Of a DNA stretch of 35,355 nucleotides, positions 15,993 through 23,426 are shown one piece after another; the first letter of the stretch is position 1, and the number at the start of each line of letters is the position of its first letter. Made by a program: the position numbers and the translations under genes. Source of the stretch: CBFCZU01 sp965602635 (GTDB taxonomy: Bacteria > Planctomycetota > Phycisphaerae > SM23-33); contig CBFCZU010000010.1 of the NCBI GenBank assembly GCA_965602635.1, positions 1-35,355 on the forward strand. The letters are read 5' to 3'. The notes below the pieces were generated by a model. The model saw nothing but the letters and a program-made list of their open reading frames with translations. It had not been told where the DNA came from and searched no databases.

Positions 15993-17861
15993 GTGCGCAG
16001 GCTTGCATGCTCGCTGCTGATTGCCGTGATGGCCGGGGCCGCGCCGGCGGCCGCGCAGATATTCGACCCGCTGGCCGGGCTCGGCCCAAGCCGGCCAAGC
16101 GCCACCACGGCGCTGGACAAGTTCTCCGTCCGCACCATCCTCTCCCACAAGACGGTCGAGCCCGGCGGCTCGCTACACGTGGCCGTGGAAATCACCGTCG
16201 CCGACGACTACTGGGTTTACGGCCCGGCTGCGGGCGGGAAGATCGTCCAGGCACAGGACCTGAAGATCGTCGCCGCCACGACGCCGCTGGAGGTCGCCCC
16301 CGTCCTGTTCGTCCGGGCGGGCGAGAAGGTGACGGTCTTCGCCGACGGCACGTCCGACACGCACAACGTTTACGAGGGCAGGGCGTACGCCTTCGTGCCG
16401 GTAAAGGTGCCGCCCGGCGCCGAGGTCGGCCGGTATCCGATCTCGCTGACGATCACCGGCCAGGTCTGCGCGGCGGAGGTGTGCCTCCAGTTGGAGACGA
16501 GGGTCGCCGCCGAGGTGGAAGTGGGCGAGTCGGCCGCCCCCTCGGACGACTGGACCGACGAGGTCCGCTCGGCCCTGACCCGGTCCCGCACGGCCGATGA
16601 GTGGCGATCGGCCGGCGCTGCCGGATCGCGCGTCATGGTCTGGGGCGAGGTCTCGCGGACGACGCTCGGCTGGCTGGCGCTGTCGGTGCTCGCCGGGCTG
16701 ACGATCAACATCCTCCCCTGCGTGCTGCCGGTCATACCCCTTCGCCTGCTGGCGCTGCTCAATCAGGCCGGGTCGTCCCGCAGGCGCTTCGTGACGCTCG
16801 GGCTGGCCTTCGCCGGCGGCATCTTCCTGTTTTTCGTCGGCACGGCCCTGGCCAACGTCCTGCTGCGGGCGGTCTTCCAGTACCGGCTGGCGTGGGCCGA
16901 CTTCTACCGCCACACCCCGCTGGTGATCGGCATGTCGCTGCTGCTGGTTGCCCTGGCGGCGAACATGCTGGGCGCCTTCACCGTGACCGTGCCGGGCAGG
17001 GTGGCCTCGGCCGAGGCCGGGCAGGGGCACCTGGGCGCCGTCGGCATGGGCCTGCTGATGGCGATCCTCGCCACGCCGTGCAGCGCGGCGCTGATCGCGG
17101 CGGCGTTCACCTGGGCGCAGGTCCAGCCGCTGTGGCTGGGGACGGTGAGCATCCTGCTGATGGGCGTGGGCATGGCGGCCCCGCACGTCGCGCTGGCGGG
17201 CATGCCCGGCATCGTCTCGAAGATTCCAAAGGCCGGACGATGGACCGAGCTTTTCAAGCAGTCGGTCGGCTTCGTCTTCCTGGGAATCGCCGTGTGGCTG
17301 CTGGGCACGCGGATCGAGATGGTGTACATGCGCTGGGTGCTGGTTTACGCGGTGGTGCTGGCGTTTTGCCTGTGGGTGTGGGGGTCGTGGGTGCGGTTCG
17401 ACTCGGCGGCGTGGAAGAAGTGGTCGGTCCGCGGGGCCGCGGCGGCGGTTGCGGTGGCGGCGGGCTTCTGGATGCTCACCCCCGCCGCGCCGCCCCTGGT
17501 CGAGATGGCGCCGTTCGACGCCGCCAAGATTGCCCGTGCCCGCGCCGCCGGGCGGACGGTGCTGGTCAAGTTCACCGCCGCCGGGTGCGTCGAGTGCGTG
17601 GTCGTCGAGAAGAAGATCTACGAGGACCGGGAGGTGGCCGATGAGCTGGCCCGCCGCGGCGTGGCGCCCTTCGTGGGCGACGTCACCGACAAGGCGATGC
17701 CTGCCGGCGAGATGCTCTACGAGCACCTGGGTCAGGCCGGGCCGCCCATCACCGCCATCCTGCCGCCGGGCGGCGGCGTGCCGATCGTCCTCCGCGGCGT
17801 CTTCAGCAAGTCCGACCTCTTCGAGTCGCTCGACCAGGCGGCCGGCGCGCCGCCCAGGTGA
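15993..17861 (+). CDS. DsbD-type thiol:disulfide interchange protein
   Basis: The 622-residue product moves reducing power from the cytosol across the membrane to exported thiol proteins. A signal peptide (about 1-22) is followed by a DsbD-alpha-like domain with the pair VCAAEVC. A CcdA-like membrane domain of several helices has the cysteines in NILPCVLPVIP and ATPCSAAL. The C-terminal thioredoxin-like domain has GCVEC. All three disulfide relays are therefore present, so the protein should work. The GTG at 15993 is chosen because GGGAGG lies 6 bases upstream and the signal peptide follows directly; the frame extends further upstream but without these signs. A TAGAAT box is at 15952-15957. 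The length is close to DsbD of other bacteria. Confidence 0.9.
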   Translation: MRRLACSLLIAVMAGAAPAAAQIFDPLAGLGPSRPSATTALDKFSVRTILSHKTVEPGGSLHVAVEITVADDYWVYGPAAGGKIVQAQDLKIVAATTPLEVAPVLFVRAGEKVTVFADGTSDTHNVYEGRAYAFVPVKVPPGAEVGRYPISLTITGQVCAAEVCLQLETRVAAEVEVGESAAPSDDWTDEVRSALTRSRTADEWRSAGAAGSRVMVWGEVSRTTLGWLALSVLAGLTINILPCVLPVIPLRLLALLNQAGSSRRRFVTLGLAFAGGIFLFFVGTALANVLLRAVFQYRLAWADFYRHTPLVIGMSLLLVALAANMLGAFTVTVPGRVASAEAGQGHLGAVGMGLLMAILATPCSAALIAAAFTWAQVQPLWLGTVSILLMGVGMAAPHVALAGMPGIVSKIPKAGRWTELFKQSVGFVFLGIAVWLLGTRIEMVYMRWVLVYAVVLAFCLWVWGSWVRFDSAAWKKWSVRGAAAAVAVAAGFWMLTPAAPPLVEMAPFDAAKIARARAAGRTVLVKFTAAGCVECVVVEKKIYEDREVADELARRGVAPFVGDVTDKAMPAGEMLYEHLGQAGPPITAILPPGGGVPIVLRGVFSKSDLFESLDQAAGAPPR

Positions 17862-17900
17862 TTCCACCTCATCCCTCCGCGCGGTAGAATTGCCGCGAGC

Positions 17901-18530
17901 ATGGCCCGGACGTACGAGATCGCGAAGCGCGTCTTCGACCTGGTCGCCGCCGTGGCGCTGCTGGCCCTGCTGGGCTGGCTGCTGGGGCTGATCTACGTGC
18001 TGGTCCGCCTGACCAGCGCCGGCGGGGGGCTGTTCGTGCAGGACCGCGCGGGCCGGGCCGGACGCGTCTTCCGCCTGATAAAGTTCCGCACCATGCGCGC
18101 CGGCCACGTCCACGACCCCGACCCCGCCATCGTCATCGACGGCGATCACGCCGCGCTGACTGCGCTGGGGCGCTTCCTGAGGAAGTACAAGCTCGACGAG
18201 CTGCCGCAGCTCCTGAACGTCCTGCCCGGGCAGATGTCGCTCGTCGGGCCCAGGCCCACCGTGCCCGAGCAGGTGGCCGAGTACGACGACTTCAAGCGCC
18301 GGCGCCTCGTCGCCGCCCCCGGCATCACCGGGCTGGCGCAGATCAACGGCGGCACGGCCTTGACCTGGGACGAGCGGATCGAGTGGGACGTGTACTACGT
18401 CCACAACCGCTCTTTCCTGATGGACCTGGGAATCCTCCTGCGGACCGTCGTGGTGACGCTGACCGGGACCGAGAAGCACGTCCGCCGCTTCCGCGAGGTC
18501 CACCCCGATTGGCAACCGCCCAGCGGCTGA
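17901..18530 (+). CDS. bacterial sugar transferase (priming glycosyltransferase, PglC/WcaJ family)
   Basis: Transfers a sugar-1-phosphate from a nucleotide sugar to a polyprenyl phosphate, starting exopolysaccharide or glycan synthesis. The 209-residue form has one N-terminal membrane segment (about 10-37) and the catalytic core: VFRLIKFRTMRAG, then LDELPQLLNVLPGQMSLVGP, then PGITGLAQINGG. It is the short, single-segment type without the extra helices of WcaJ. Its TAGAAT box (17885-17890) ends only 10 bases before the ATG and no SD is visible, so a leaderless mRNA is possible. No other glycosyltransferase is nearby. Confidence 0.92.
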   Translation: MARTYEIAKRVFDLVAAVALLALLGWLLGLIYVLVRLTSAGGGLFVQDRAGRAGRVFRLIKFRTMRAGHVHDPDPAIVIDGDHAALTALGRFLRKYKLDELPQLLNVLPGQMSLVGPRPTVPEQVAEYDDFKRRRLVAAPGITGLAQINGGTALTWDERIEWDVYYVHNRSFLMDLGILLRTVVVTLTGTEKHVRRFREVHPDWQPPSG

Positions 18531-18548
18531 CCCGGCCGGGCGGGGCGG

Positions 18549-19325
18549 TCAAGGCTGCCGGCTTGCCCCCGGCATACCCAGCTCCCGCATCACCTCCTGG
18601 AGGTCCGACCAGACCTTCCCGCGGGTGTCCTTGTTGTACGACCGCAGCAGGAAGGCCGGGTGGAACGTCGGCATGACCTTGGTGCCCGCCAGGTCGGGGT
18701 CGAGCATGGGCAGCGACTGCCACTGCCCGCGCAGCCGGGTAATCCCCACCGTGGTGTTCAGCAGGGCGTGGGTGGCCGGGTTGCCCAGTGAGACGATGAC
18801 CTTCGGGCGGATGATCCGCAACTGCCTCAGGAGGTAGTCCCAGCAGGCGTCCACCTCGTCCGTGGCCGGGGCGCGGTTGCCCGGCGGGCGGCACTTGATA
18901 ACGTTGCAGATGAACACGTCCTGCCGGTCCAGGCCCATGGCCGCGATCATTTTCGCCAGCAGCTCACCGGCCCGCCCGACGAACGGCCTGCCCTGCTTGT
19001 CCTCTTCGGCCCCGGGCCCCTCTCCGACGAAGACGATGTCGGCGTCGGGGTTGCCCTCGCCGAAGACGGTGTTCGTCCGCCCGCCGGCGAGCTTGCACCT
19101 GGTGCACTGGCGGACTTCGTCGAGGTCGATTGCCCGCAGCTCGGCGGCCTTGCGCCGGGCCTCGCCGCCGTCGCGCGCGGGAGCGGGCGGGGCGGGAGGC
19201 ACCTCCTCGCCGGCGGGCCCTGCCGGCAGCGGCTCGCCGCGTGCCAGCCAGTCGCCCCCCAGCTCGCGGTCGGTGTCGATCAGTTGCTTTGCCGCCCGCC
19301 GCAGCCGCCGGGATGGCTCGTCCAT
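18549..19325 (-). CDS. type-4 uracil-DNA glycosylase (Fe-S)
   Basis: Removes uracil from DNA at the start of base-excision repair. The 258-residue protein has four cysteines for a [4Fe-4S] cluster: Cys74 and Cys77 in CTRC, Cys145 in IKCRPPGNR, and Cys161. Catalytic motif A is GEGPGAEEDKQGRPFVGRAG and motif B is FHPAFLL. The first 60 residues are a proline- and alanine-rich extension common in this family. It converges with the sugar transferase with only 18 bp between the stops. On the minus strand a TATCCT box (19358-19353) lies 27 bases before the start. Confidence 0.93.
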   Translation of the reverse strand: MDEPSRRLRRAAKQLIDTDRELGGDWLARGEPLPAGPAGEEVPPAPPAPARDGGEARRKAAELRAIDLDEVRQCTRCKLAGGRTNTVFGEGNPDADIVFVGEGPGAEEDKQGRPFVGRAGELLAKMIAAMGLDRQDVFICNVIKCRPPGNRAPATDEVDACWDYLLRQLRIIRPKVIVSLGNPATHALLNTTVGITRLRGQWQSLPMLDPDLAGTKVMPTFHPAFLLRSYNKDTRGKVWSDLQEVMRELGMPGASRQP

Positions 19326-19500
19326 GTTCGCCTCCGCTTGCCTCGTGGCGTGAGGATAGCCCAGCCGCCCCGGCCGGACAAGGCCCTGCCCACCTGCCCC
19401 CGGCTAGGCGACTGCGGCTTGACTTGCCCACCCCCCGCAGCCAAGAATACGGCCCGGCGGGGGAAGCCCCGACCGGTGCACTGTTCATAGGGGTGTGACA

Positions 19501-19725
19501 ATGGCAAAGTGGACTATCGAAGTGGACGAGGACGCCTGCGTCGGATGCGAGGCCTGCTGCGACGAGGCGCCGGGAACCTTCCGCATGAAGGACGATGGAG
19601 TCGCCGAGGTCATCTCTCCGCCCGGCGACGACGAGGAGGCCATCCTCGCCGCCGCCCAGAGCTGCCCGTCGGACGCCATCTCCATCACCGACGCCGACAC
19701 GGACGAGAAGGTCTGGCCGGAGTAG
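19501..19725 (+). CDS. ferredoxin, single [4Fe-4S] cluster
   Basis: The 74-residue acidic protein carries CVGCEAC (Cys13, Cys16, Cys19) and SCPSDAI with Cys55, the ligand set of a one-cluster 4Fe-4S ferredoxin; an extra Cys20 follows the motif. It is a cytosolic electron carrier and a plausible partner of the pyruvate:ferredoxin oxidoreductase encoded at 23.4-27.0 kb, though the two are not linked. The ATG at 19501 is preferred over GTG 19495 because AGGGG lies 7 bases upstream. A weak promoter may be TTGACT (19419-19424) with AAGAAT (19443-19448). Confidence 0.92.
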   Translation: MAKWTIEVDEDACVGCEACCDEAPGTFRMKDDGVAEVISPPGDDEEAILAAAQSCPSDAISITDADTDEKVWPE

Positions 19726-19770
19726 CCCGTCCGCCGCGCCGGGACCGTTGGCTGCGGGGAGGCGACTTAG

Positions 19771-19957
19771 CCTGCTTATTGCATGACCCCTTCCGGGTCT
19801 ATGCAATAAGCACCTTTGCGAGAGACGGTTCTCTCGCAAAGGTTTCGACTCGGCGCTTCGCGCCTCGCTCAAGGCTGGCCCTGAGCAAGAGCGACGTAAG
19901 TCGCTCGCGTCGAAGCCCCCGCGGCGGATGTTGCATGCGCATCGTGCAACATCCGGG
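19771..19957 (+). repeat. 187-bp structured element, copy 2 (MITE-like)
   Basis: Near-identical partner of 7457-7643, offset by 12,314 bases. All stems are preserved. The four differences are one U-G to C-G change in the first stem, one C-G to U-G change in the last stem, and two loop bases. Flanks are TTAG at 19767-19770 and 19958-19961, against CCAG twice for copy 1, which fits target duplication on insertion. The right TTAG contains the stop codon of the adjacent minus-strand gene, so the gene stayed intact. A frame runs through both copies but its codons follow the palindromes, so it is not considered coding. Confidence 0.85.
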
Positions 19958-21049
19958 TTAGCCGGCGTACCTGCGCCCTTCGTCCATCATGGCCAGGTAG
20001 TTGTCCACCGGCACGTAGTTCGCCACCGAGTTTCCGCTGCCCAGGCAGAACCCTCCGCCTGGCATGCACACGTCCAGCGTCTCGCGGACGCGCTTGCGCA
20101 CGGCCTGCTCGTCGGCGCGGCAGAGGAAGTCAACGTCTATCCCGCCCAGCACGGCGCAGCGGTCGCCGTAGTCGCCCTTGGCGTCGGTGATCAGCTCGAT
20201 GGTGTCCTCGAAGCTGTGCTTGCCGTCGATCTTCACGTCGTCGAGCAGGTCGGGCATGATCTCGCGGACGTTGCCGCAGGAGTGCAGTAGGTAGGGCCGC
20301 CCGGCCGCGCGGGCCATCTCCGCCAGCGCCTTGTGGCCGGGAAGCACGAATTCGCGCAGGTCCGCTGGCGAGATCAGCGTGGCGGTCTTGAAGCCCATGT
20401 CGTCGCTGCCCCAGACCACCCCCACGCGCTCGCACTCCAGCAGCCGGGCCATCACTACACGGTATATCTCAAGCAGCTTTCGGGATATGGCCGCGACCAG
20501 GTCGCGCTGCTCGTACAGGCTGTAGCAGAGCGTCTCGTAGCCCATCAGCCAGCACAGGTGCTCGCAGAAGTGACCCCGGGCGGTCGGCAGCAGGCACATG
20601 TCATCGGGCAGGTTCCGCTCGTACCAGGCGACGCTCCTGTCGCCGGCCTGGTGCGGGTCGGGCCAGGGGTACTTCTCGAAGTCCTCCCAGGACATTATCG
20701 GCCCTTGGTGCTCGTCCTGGAACGATCGCCCGCCGGCGCGCGGATGCTCGGCCGTGTCTGCGACGGTCGCCTGCCAGACGGGGAACTCGACCCCCTCCAG
20801 GCCGGCGAAGACGTAGTCGTAGCCCAGGAACCGCTGGATGGCGATCTCACGCTTCTGCGCGAAGTAGGGGTCGTCGGGGCTGATCCCGGCGGCCAGGTCG
20901 AACCGCTCGCAGATGGCGTCCTTCGTCTCGCCGTCGAGGAACAGCTCTATGTAGTGGACGCGGCTGGGGGTGCCCTGGCGGCGGAGATTGGCCAGGAATG
21001 CCTCGGCGTCGGGCTGAACGTCCTTGCAGAATCCCGTCATGGGGGACAT
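19958..21049 (-). CDS. uroporphyrinogen decarboxylase-like (UroD/MtaA superfamily) protein
   Basis: The 363-residue URO-D superfamily protein is only distantly like the one at 2.2 kb. It has VVWGSDDMGFKTATLISP in the middle and LLHSCGNVREI with His256 and Cys258, the zinc-ligand position of corrinoid/CoM methyltransferases. The end GGGFCLGSGNSVANYVPVDN is the usual C-terminal substrate loop. The ATG at 21049 has GGAG 6 bases upstream. It follows plsC by 15 bp and is probably transcribed with cmk and plsC. The stop codon TAA abuts the structured element and lies in its TTAG direct repeat. A true HemE role is unlikely; the substrate is unknown. Confidence 0.85.
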   Translation of the reverse strand: MSPMTGFCKDVQPDAEAFLANLRRQGTPSRVHYIELFLDGETKDAICERFDLAAGISPDDPYFAQKREIAIQRFLGYDYVFAGLEGVEFPVWQATVADTAEHPRAGGRSFQDEHQGPIMSWEDFEKYPWPDPHQAGDRSVAWYERNLPDDMCLLPTARGHFCEHLCWLMGYETLCYSLYEQRDLVAAISRKLLEIYRVVMARLLECERVGVVWGSDDMGFKTATLISPADLREFVLPGHKALAEMARAAGRPYLLHSCGNVREIMPDLLDDVKIDGKHSFEDTIELITDAKGDYGDRCAVLGGIDVDFLCRADEQAVRKRVRETLDVCMPGGGFCLGSGNSVANYVPVDNYLAMMDEGRRYAG

Positions 21050-21064
21050 TTCGGTCTCCGTCTC

Positions 21065-21772
21065 CTATGTCTGTGGCAGGGGCGGCCTGCCCATGCGCAG
21101 GCGAAGTTCCGATTGCATGGCGATGACCCTCCGGCGGACGGCGGCCAGGATCTGCTCGTCGCCCAGCCGGTCCAGTTCGCTCCGGCCCAGGGGCTTGGAG
21201 TATGCCACAAGGACCTGCCCGAGTGTCGGCAGCGCCCGCCCGCGGGGGTAGATGTCGAAGGCTCCCTCAATGGTGGTGGGCACGACCCACTCGGCCGCGC
21301 GTCGGGCGAGCATGGCGACTCCGGGCAGGAATTGCCCGACCCGCCCGTCGTGGGTCCGCGTGCCTTCCGCGAAGACCACGAGTTGCTCGCCGCGCTTGAG
21401 CCGGCGGAGCGCCTCCCTCAGAGCACCCGTGTCGGCGGCGTCGCGCTTCACCGGGAAAGCCTTCAGCGACCCTATCCACGCCCCGAATATCGGGATGCGA
21501 AACAAGGTGTCGCGGGCCATGAAGTTCATCGGGCGCTTCAGCGCCAGGCTCATGACCGCCGGGTCCAGGAAGCTCTGGTGGTTGCAGATGTACAGGGCAG
21601 CGCCGCGGACAGGCTCGTAATGGCGGTTGAATACGCGCAGGCTGAAGAGTGGTATGGCCAGCATCCCGTAGCCGCACCGGCAGAAGCGATACCACAAGTT
21701 GGGCGTCGGCACGCCCTCGGGGAGCGACCACCCGCTCAGCCGCGGGTTGGGATGGGAAGGCAGGCCCTTCAC
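21065..21772 (-). CDS. plsC: 1-acyl-sn-glycerol-3-phosphate acyltransferase
   Basis: Adds the second acyl chain to lysophosphatidic acid in phospholipid synthesis at the inner membrane. The 235-residue protein has the catalytic NHQSFLD (Asn64, His65, Asp70), the substrate-binding FAEGTR and a PTTIEGAF block near the usual fourth motif. A hydrophobic stretch (about 33-47) anchors it. The GTG start at 21772 overlaps the cmk stop by 4 bp (GTGA), so the two are translationally coupled, an arrangement seen in many bacteria. Confidence 0.93.
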   Translation of the reverse strand: MKGLPSHPNPRLSGWSLPEGVPTPNLWYRFCRCGYGMLAIPLFSLRVFNRHYEPVRGAALYICNHQSFLDPAVMSLALKRPMNFMARDTLFRIPIFGAWIGSLKAFPVKRDAADTGALREALRRLKRGEQLVVFAEGTRTHDGRVGQFLPGVAMLARRAAEWVVPTTIEGAFDIYPRGRALPTLGQVLVAYSKPLGRSELDRLGDEQILAAVRRRVIAMQSELRLRMGRPPLPQT

Positions 21773-22443
21773 TTGTGCTCTCTAACCAGGCGCAGCAGCT
21801 CGGCTGTCACTTCTGCGATGCCCATGTCCGTCGTGTCGATTTCGTGGGCGCCCTCGGGCTTGACCAGCGGGGCGATGGCGCGGCTGCGGTCGCGCCCGTC
21901 GCGGGTGAGGACGGCCTCGAGGACCTTCTCGTACTCGACCTTCTCGCCGTCGGCGATCAGCTCGTCGTAGCGGCGGCGGGCGCGGACGTCCGGGTCGGCG
22001 TCGAGATAGAACTTCACGTCGGCGTCGGGGAAGACGACCGACCCCTGGTCGCGCCCCTCGGCCACGAAGCCGCCGCGCTGCTCCGCCAGCCGCTGCCCGG
22101 TCTCCCGCTGGATCGCCACCAGCAGCTCCCGGACGTCGCCCGCCCGCGCCACGTGGTGCGAGTTGTCGCTGACCTCGGCCGAGCGTATCTCGCGCGAAAC
22201 GTCCTCGCCGTTGAGGATAACCCTCATCTCGTCGCCGGCGTATTCCAGCTCCAGCTTCAGCGGCCGGGCGAGCTCCAGCAGGGCCTCCTCGTCGGTCAGG
22301 TCCACGCCAGCGCGGAGCGCCGCCAGCGTCACCGCCCGATAAGTCGCTCCGGTGTCAAGGCATGCGATCCCCAGCGCCCTGGCCAGCTCCCTCGCCGCCG
22401 TGCTCTTGCCCGTGCCGGCAGGACCGTCAATCGTGATGATCAT
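21769..22443 (-). CDS. cmk: (d)CMP kinase
   Basis: Phosphorylates CMP and dCMP with ATP; cytosolic. The 224-residue product has the P-loop GPAGTGKST at the N-terminus, CLDTGATYRAVTLAAL, VAEGRDQGSVVFPDA (the RDxGxxVFPxA box), FYLDADPDVRARRR and the C-terminal IDTTDMGI. The frame is open well upstream, but ATG 22443 puts the P-loop at the right distance. A TATAAC box on the minus strand (22456-22451) ends only 7 bases before the ATG and no SD is seen, so the mRNA is probably leaderless. It shares a 102-bp divergent promoter region with hicB. Confidence 0.95.
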   Translation of the reverse strand: MIITIDGPAGTGKSTAARELARALGIACLDTGATYRAVTLAALRAGVDLTDEEALLELARPLKLELEYAGDEMRVILNGEDVSREIRSAEVSDNSHHVARAGDVRELLVAIQRETGQRLAEQRGGFVAEGRDQGSVVFPDADVKFYLDADPDVRARRRYDELIADGEKVEYEKVLEAVLTRDGRDRSRAIAPLVKPEGAHEIDTTDMGIAEVTAELLRLVREHK

Positions 22444-22450
22444 GGCCGAA

Positions 22451-22456
22451 GTTATA
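22451..22456 (-). promoter_or_regulatory. -10 box of cmk, leaderless start likely
   Basis: TGTATAAC on the minus strand is an extended -10 match. With transcription starting 6-8 bases downstream, the RNA would begin at or next to the ATG at 22443. Confidence 0.45.
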
Positions 22457-22492
22457 CAGGATAGTGGCCATCGATGGTAGGCAGAGAGCCTG

Positions 22493-22521
22493 GCGACACG
22501 GACCATGGTGCTTGTTATAAT
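22493..22521 (+). promoter_or_regulatory. promoter of hicBA
   Basis: TATAAT at 22516-22521 is a perfect -10 box. GCGACA lies 17 bases upstream as a 4-of-6 match to -35. The hicB ATG is 24 bases downstream. Confidence 0.55.
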
Positions 22522-22545
22522 GGAGGCGCACTTGGGAGAAACGCC

Positions 22546-22746
22546 ATGAAATACAAGGTCGTTCTGAGCAAGAACGAGGACGGCTACACCGTTCACTGCC
22601 CGGCGCTGCGGGGTTGCTGGAGTCAGGGGTCGAGCGAGGCAGAGGCTCTGGCGAACATCCGCGGCGCCATCGAGGAGTACCTTCAGGCCCTTGAAGAGCT
22701 GACCGCCGGCCAGGAAGTTCGGGAGGTGGAGGTCGCCCTTGGCTAA
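22546..22746 (+). CDS. hicB: HicB-family antitoxin
   Basis: The 66-residue protein has the HicB partial RNase-H-like fold: KYKVVLSKNEDGYTVHCPAL, then GCWSQGSSEAEALANIRGAI, then EEYLQALEE. It binds and silences the HicA toxin. There is no separate C-terminal DNA-binding domain, as in the short HicB class. The frame is open upstream, but ATG 22546 gives the family N-terminus, lies 24 bases after a TATAAT box, and has GGGAGA about 8 bases upstream. The toxin gene overlaps its end by 8 bp. The last codons (REVEVALG) also carry the SD for the toxin. Confidence 0.88.
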   Translation: MKYKVVLSKNEDGYTVHCPALRGCWSQGSSEAEALANIRGAIEEYLQALEELTAGQEVREVEVALG

Positions 22747-22951
22747 ACTTCCGAGCTTGCCGCATCGCAGGGTCGTGCGGGCGCTGGGGAAGGCGGGATT
22801 CCGCGTGTTGCGGGAAGGCAGCCACGTTGTCATGACGGACGGGAAGGGCATCGTTACCGTTCCCCGTCACAATCCCGTGAACCGATGGACTCTTGCCGGG
22901 ATACTCAAGGATGCCGGCATATCGGCTGAGCAATTCCGCAAGCTTTGCTAA
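22739..22951 (+). CDS. hicA: HicA-family mRNA interferase toxin
   Basis: The 70-residue double-stranded-RNA-binding-like toxin cleaves mRNA when free of HicB. It shows the family pattern: RRVVRALGKAGFRVLREGSH with the catalytic His in GSH, then VTVPRHNPVNRWTLAGILKD. The TTG at 22739 is the start best supported, with GGAGGTGGAGG 6 bases upstream inside hicB and an 8-bp overlap with the hicB stop. A rare start codon and coupling to the antitoxin would keep toxin output low. The gene is intact with its active-site His present. The antitoxin-first order is the less common one for hic loci. Confidence 0.87.
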   Translation: MAKLPSLPHRRVVRALGKAGFRVLREGSHVVMTDGKGIVTVPRHNPVNRWTLAGILKDAGISAEQFRKLC

Positions 22952-22961
22952 AGGGGACGTC

Positions 22962-23369
22962 ATGAGGAACGCTTTGCTGGCTCTGCCGCTTGCCTTGAGC
23001 CTGCTTGGCTGTGACCGGAACGGGCGGGAGAGTCCCCCCCGGCAGGACAAGCCCATGATCGGCCGCGAGGACGCGATGCAGATGATCTGGCGCCTGCCGG
23101 AAGTTGTGGCGTGGACCGAGCAGGTCAAGGGCCAGCCCGGCGGCAACGTGCGCCCCGTCTGCAAGCTCGAGCGGACCCCGACCGACTGCGAGGCGGCGGG
23201 TGAGAGGCCCGCCTGGCGGTTCTACTTCGGCGTCGCGGCGCCGACGCAGACTGTCCTGTGGAACCGCTTCGAGGTGGATTCGGCCAACGGCGAGATCGGC
23301 GTATGGGACCACGTTGGCGACTCGTACGTGACTCTCGTCGAATGGCGCAGAGGGTACCGCGACCGATGA
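22962..23369 (+). CDS. small lipoprotein, unknown function
   Basis: The 135-residue protein has a lipoprotein signal peptide ending in the lipobox LSLLGC (about residue 17), then a polar linker. The mature part (VVAWTEQVKGQPGGNVRPVC, then WRFYFGV, then FEVDSANGEIGVWD) resembles small PepSY-like or YcfL-like envelope proteins in outline only; no family was recognised. AAAGGGG lies 6 bases before the ATG. It begins 10 bp after the hicA stop and may share that transcript, though the two need not be related in function. Confidence 0.75.
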   Translation: MRNALLALPLALSLLGCDRNGRESPPRQDKPMIGREDAMQMIWRLPEVVAWTEQVKGQPGGNVRPVCKLERTPTDCEAAGERPAWRFYFGVAAPTQTVLWNRFEVDSANGEIGVWDHVGDSYVTLVEWRRGYRDR

Positions 23370-23426
23370 CCGGCCTCGGCGCCGGCGGCCCCGATTGACC
23401 GCCGGTCGCCGGTTATCGGCTGCCGG

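Noticed and set aside
16173..18515. 780-codon open frame on the minus strand opposite the dsbD-like gene
   Set aside because: High-GC shadow of a well-supported gene; the protein is low-complexity in R, G, H and D, with no family motif or SD.
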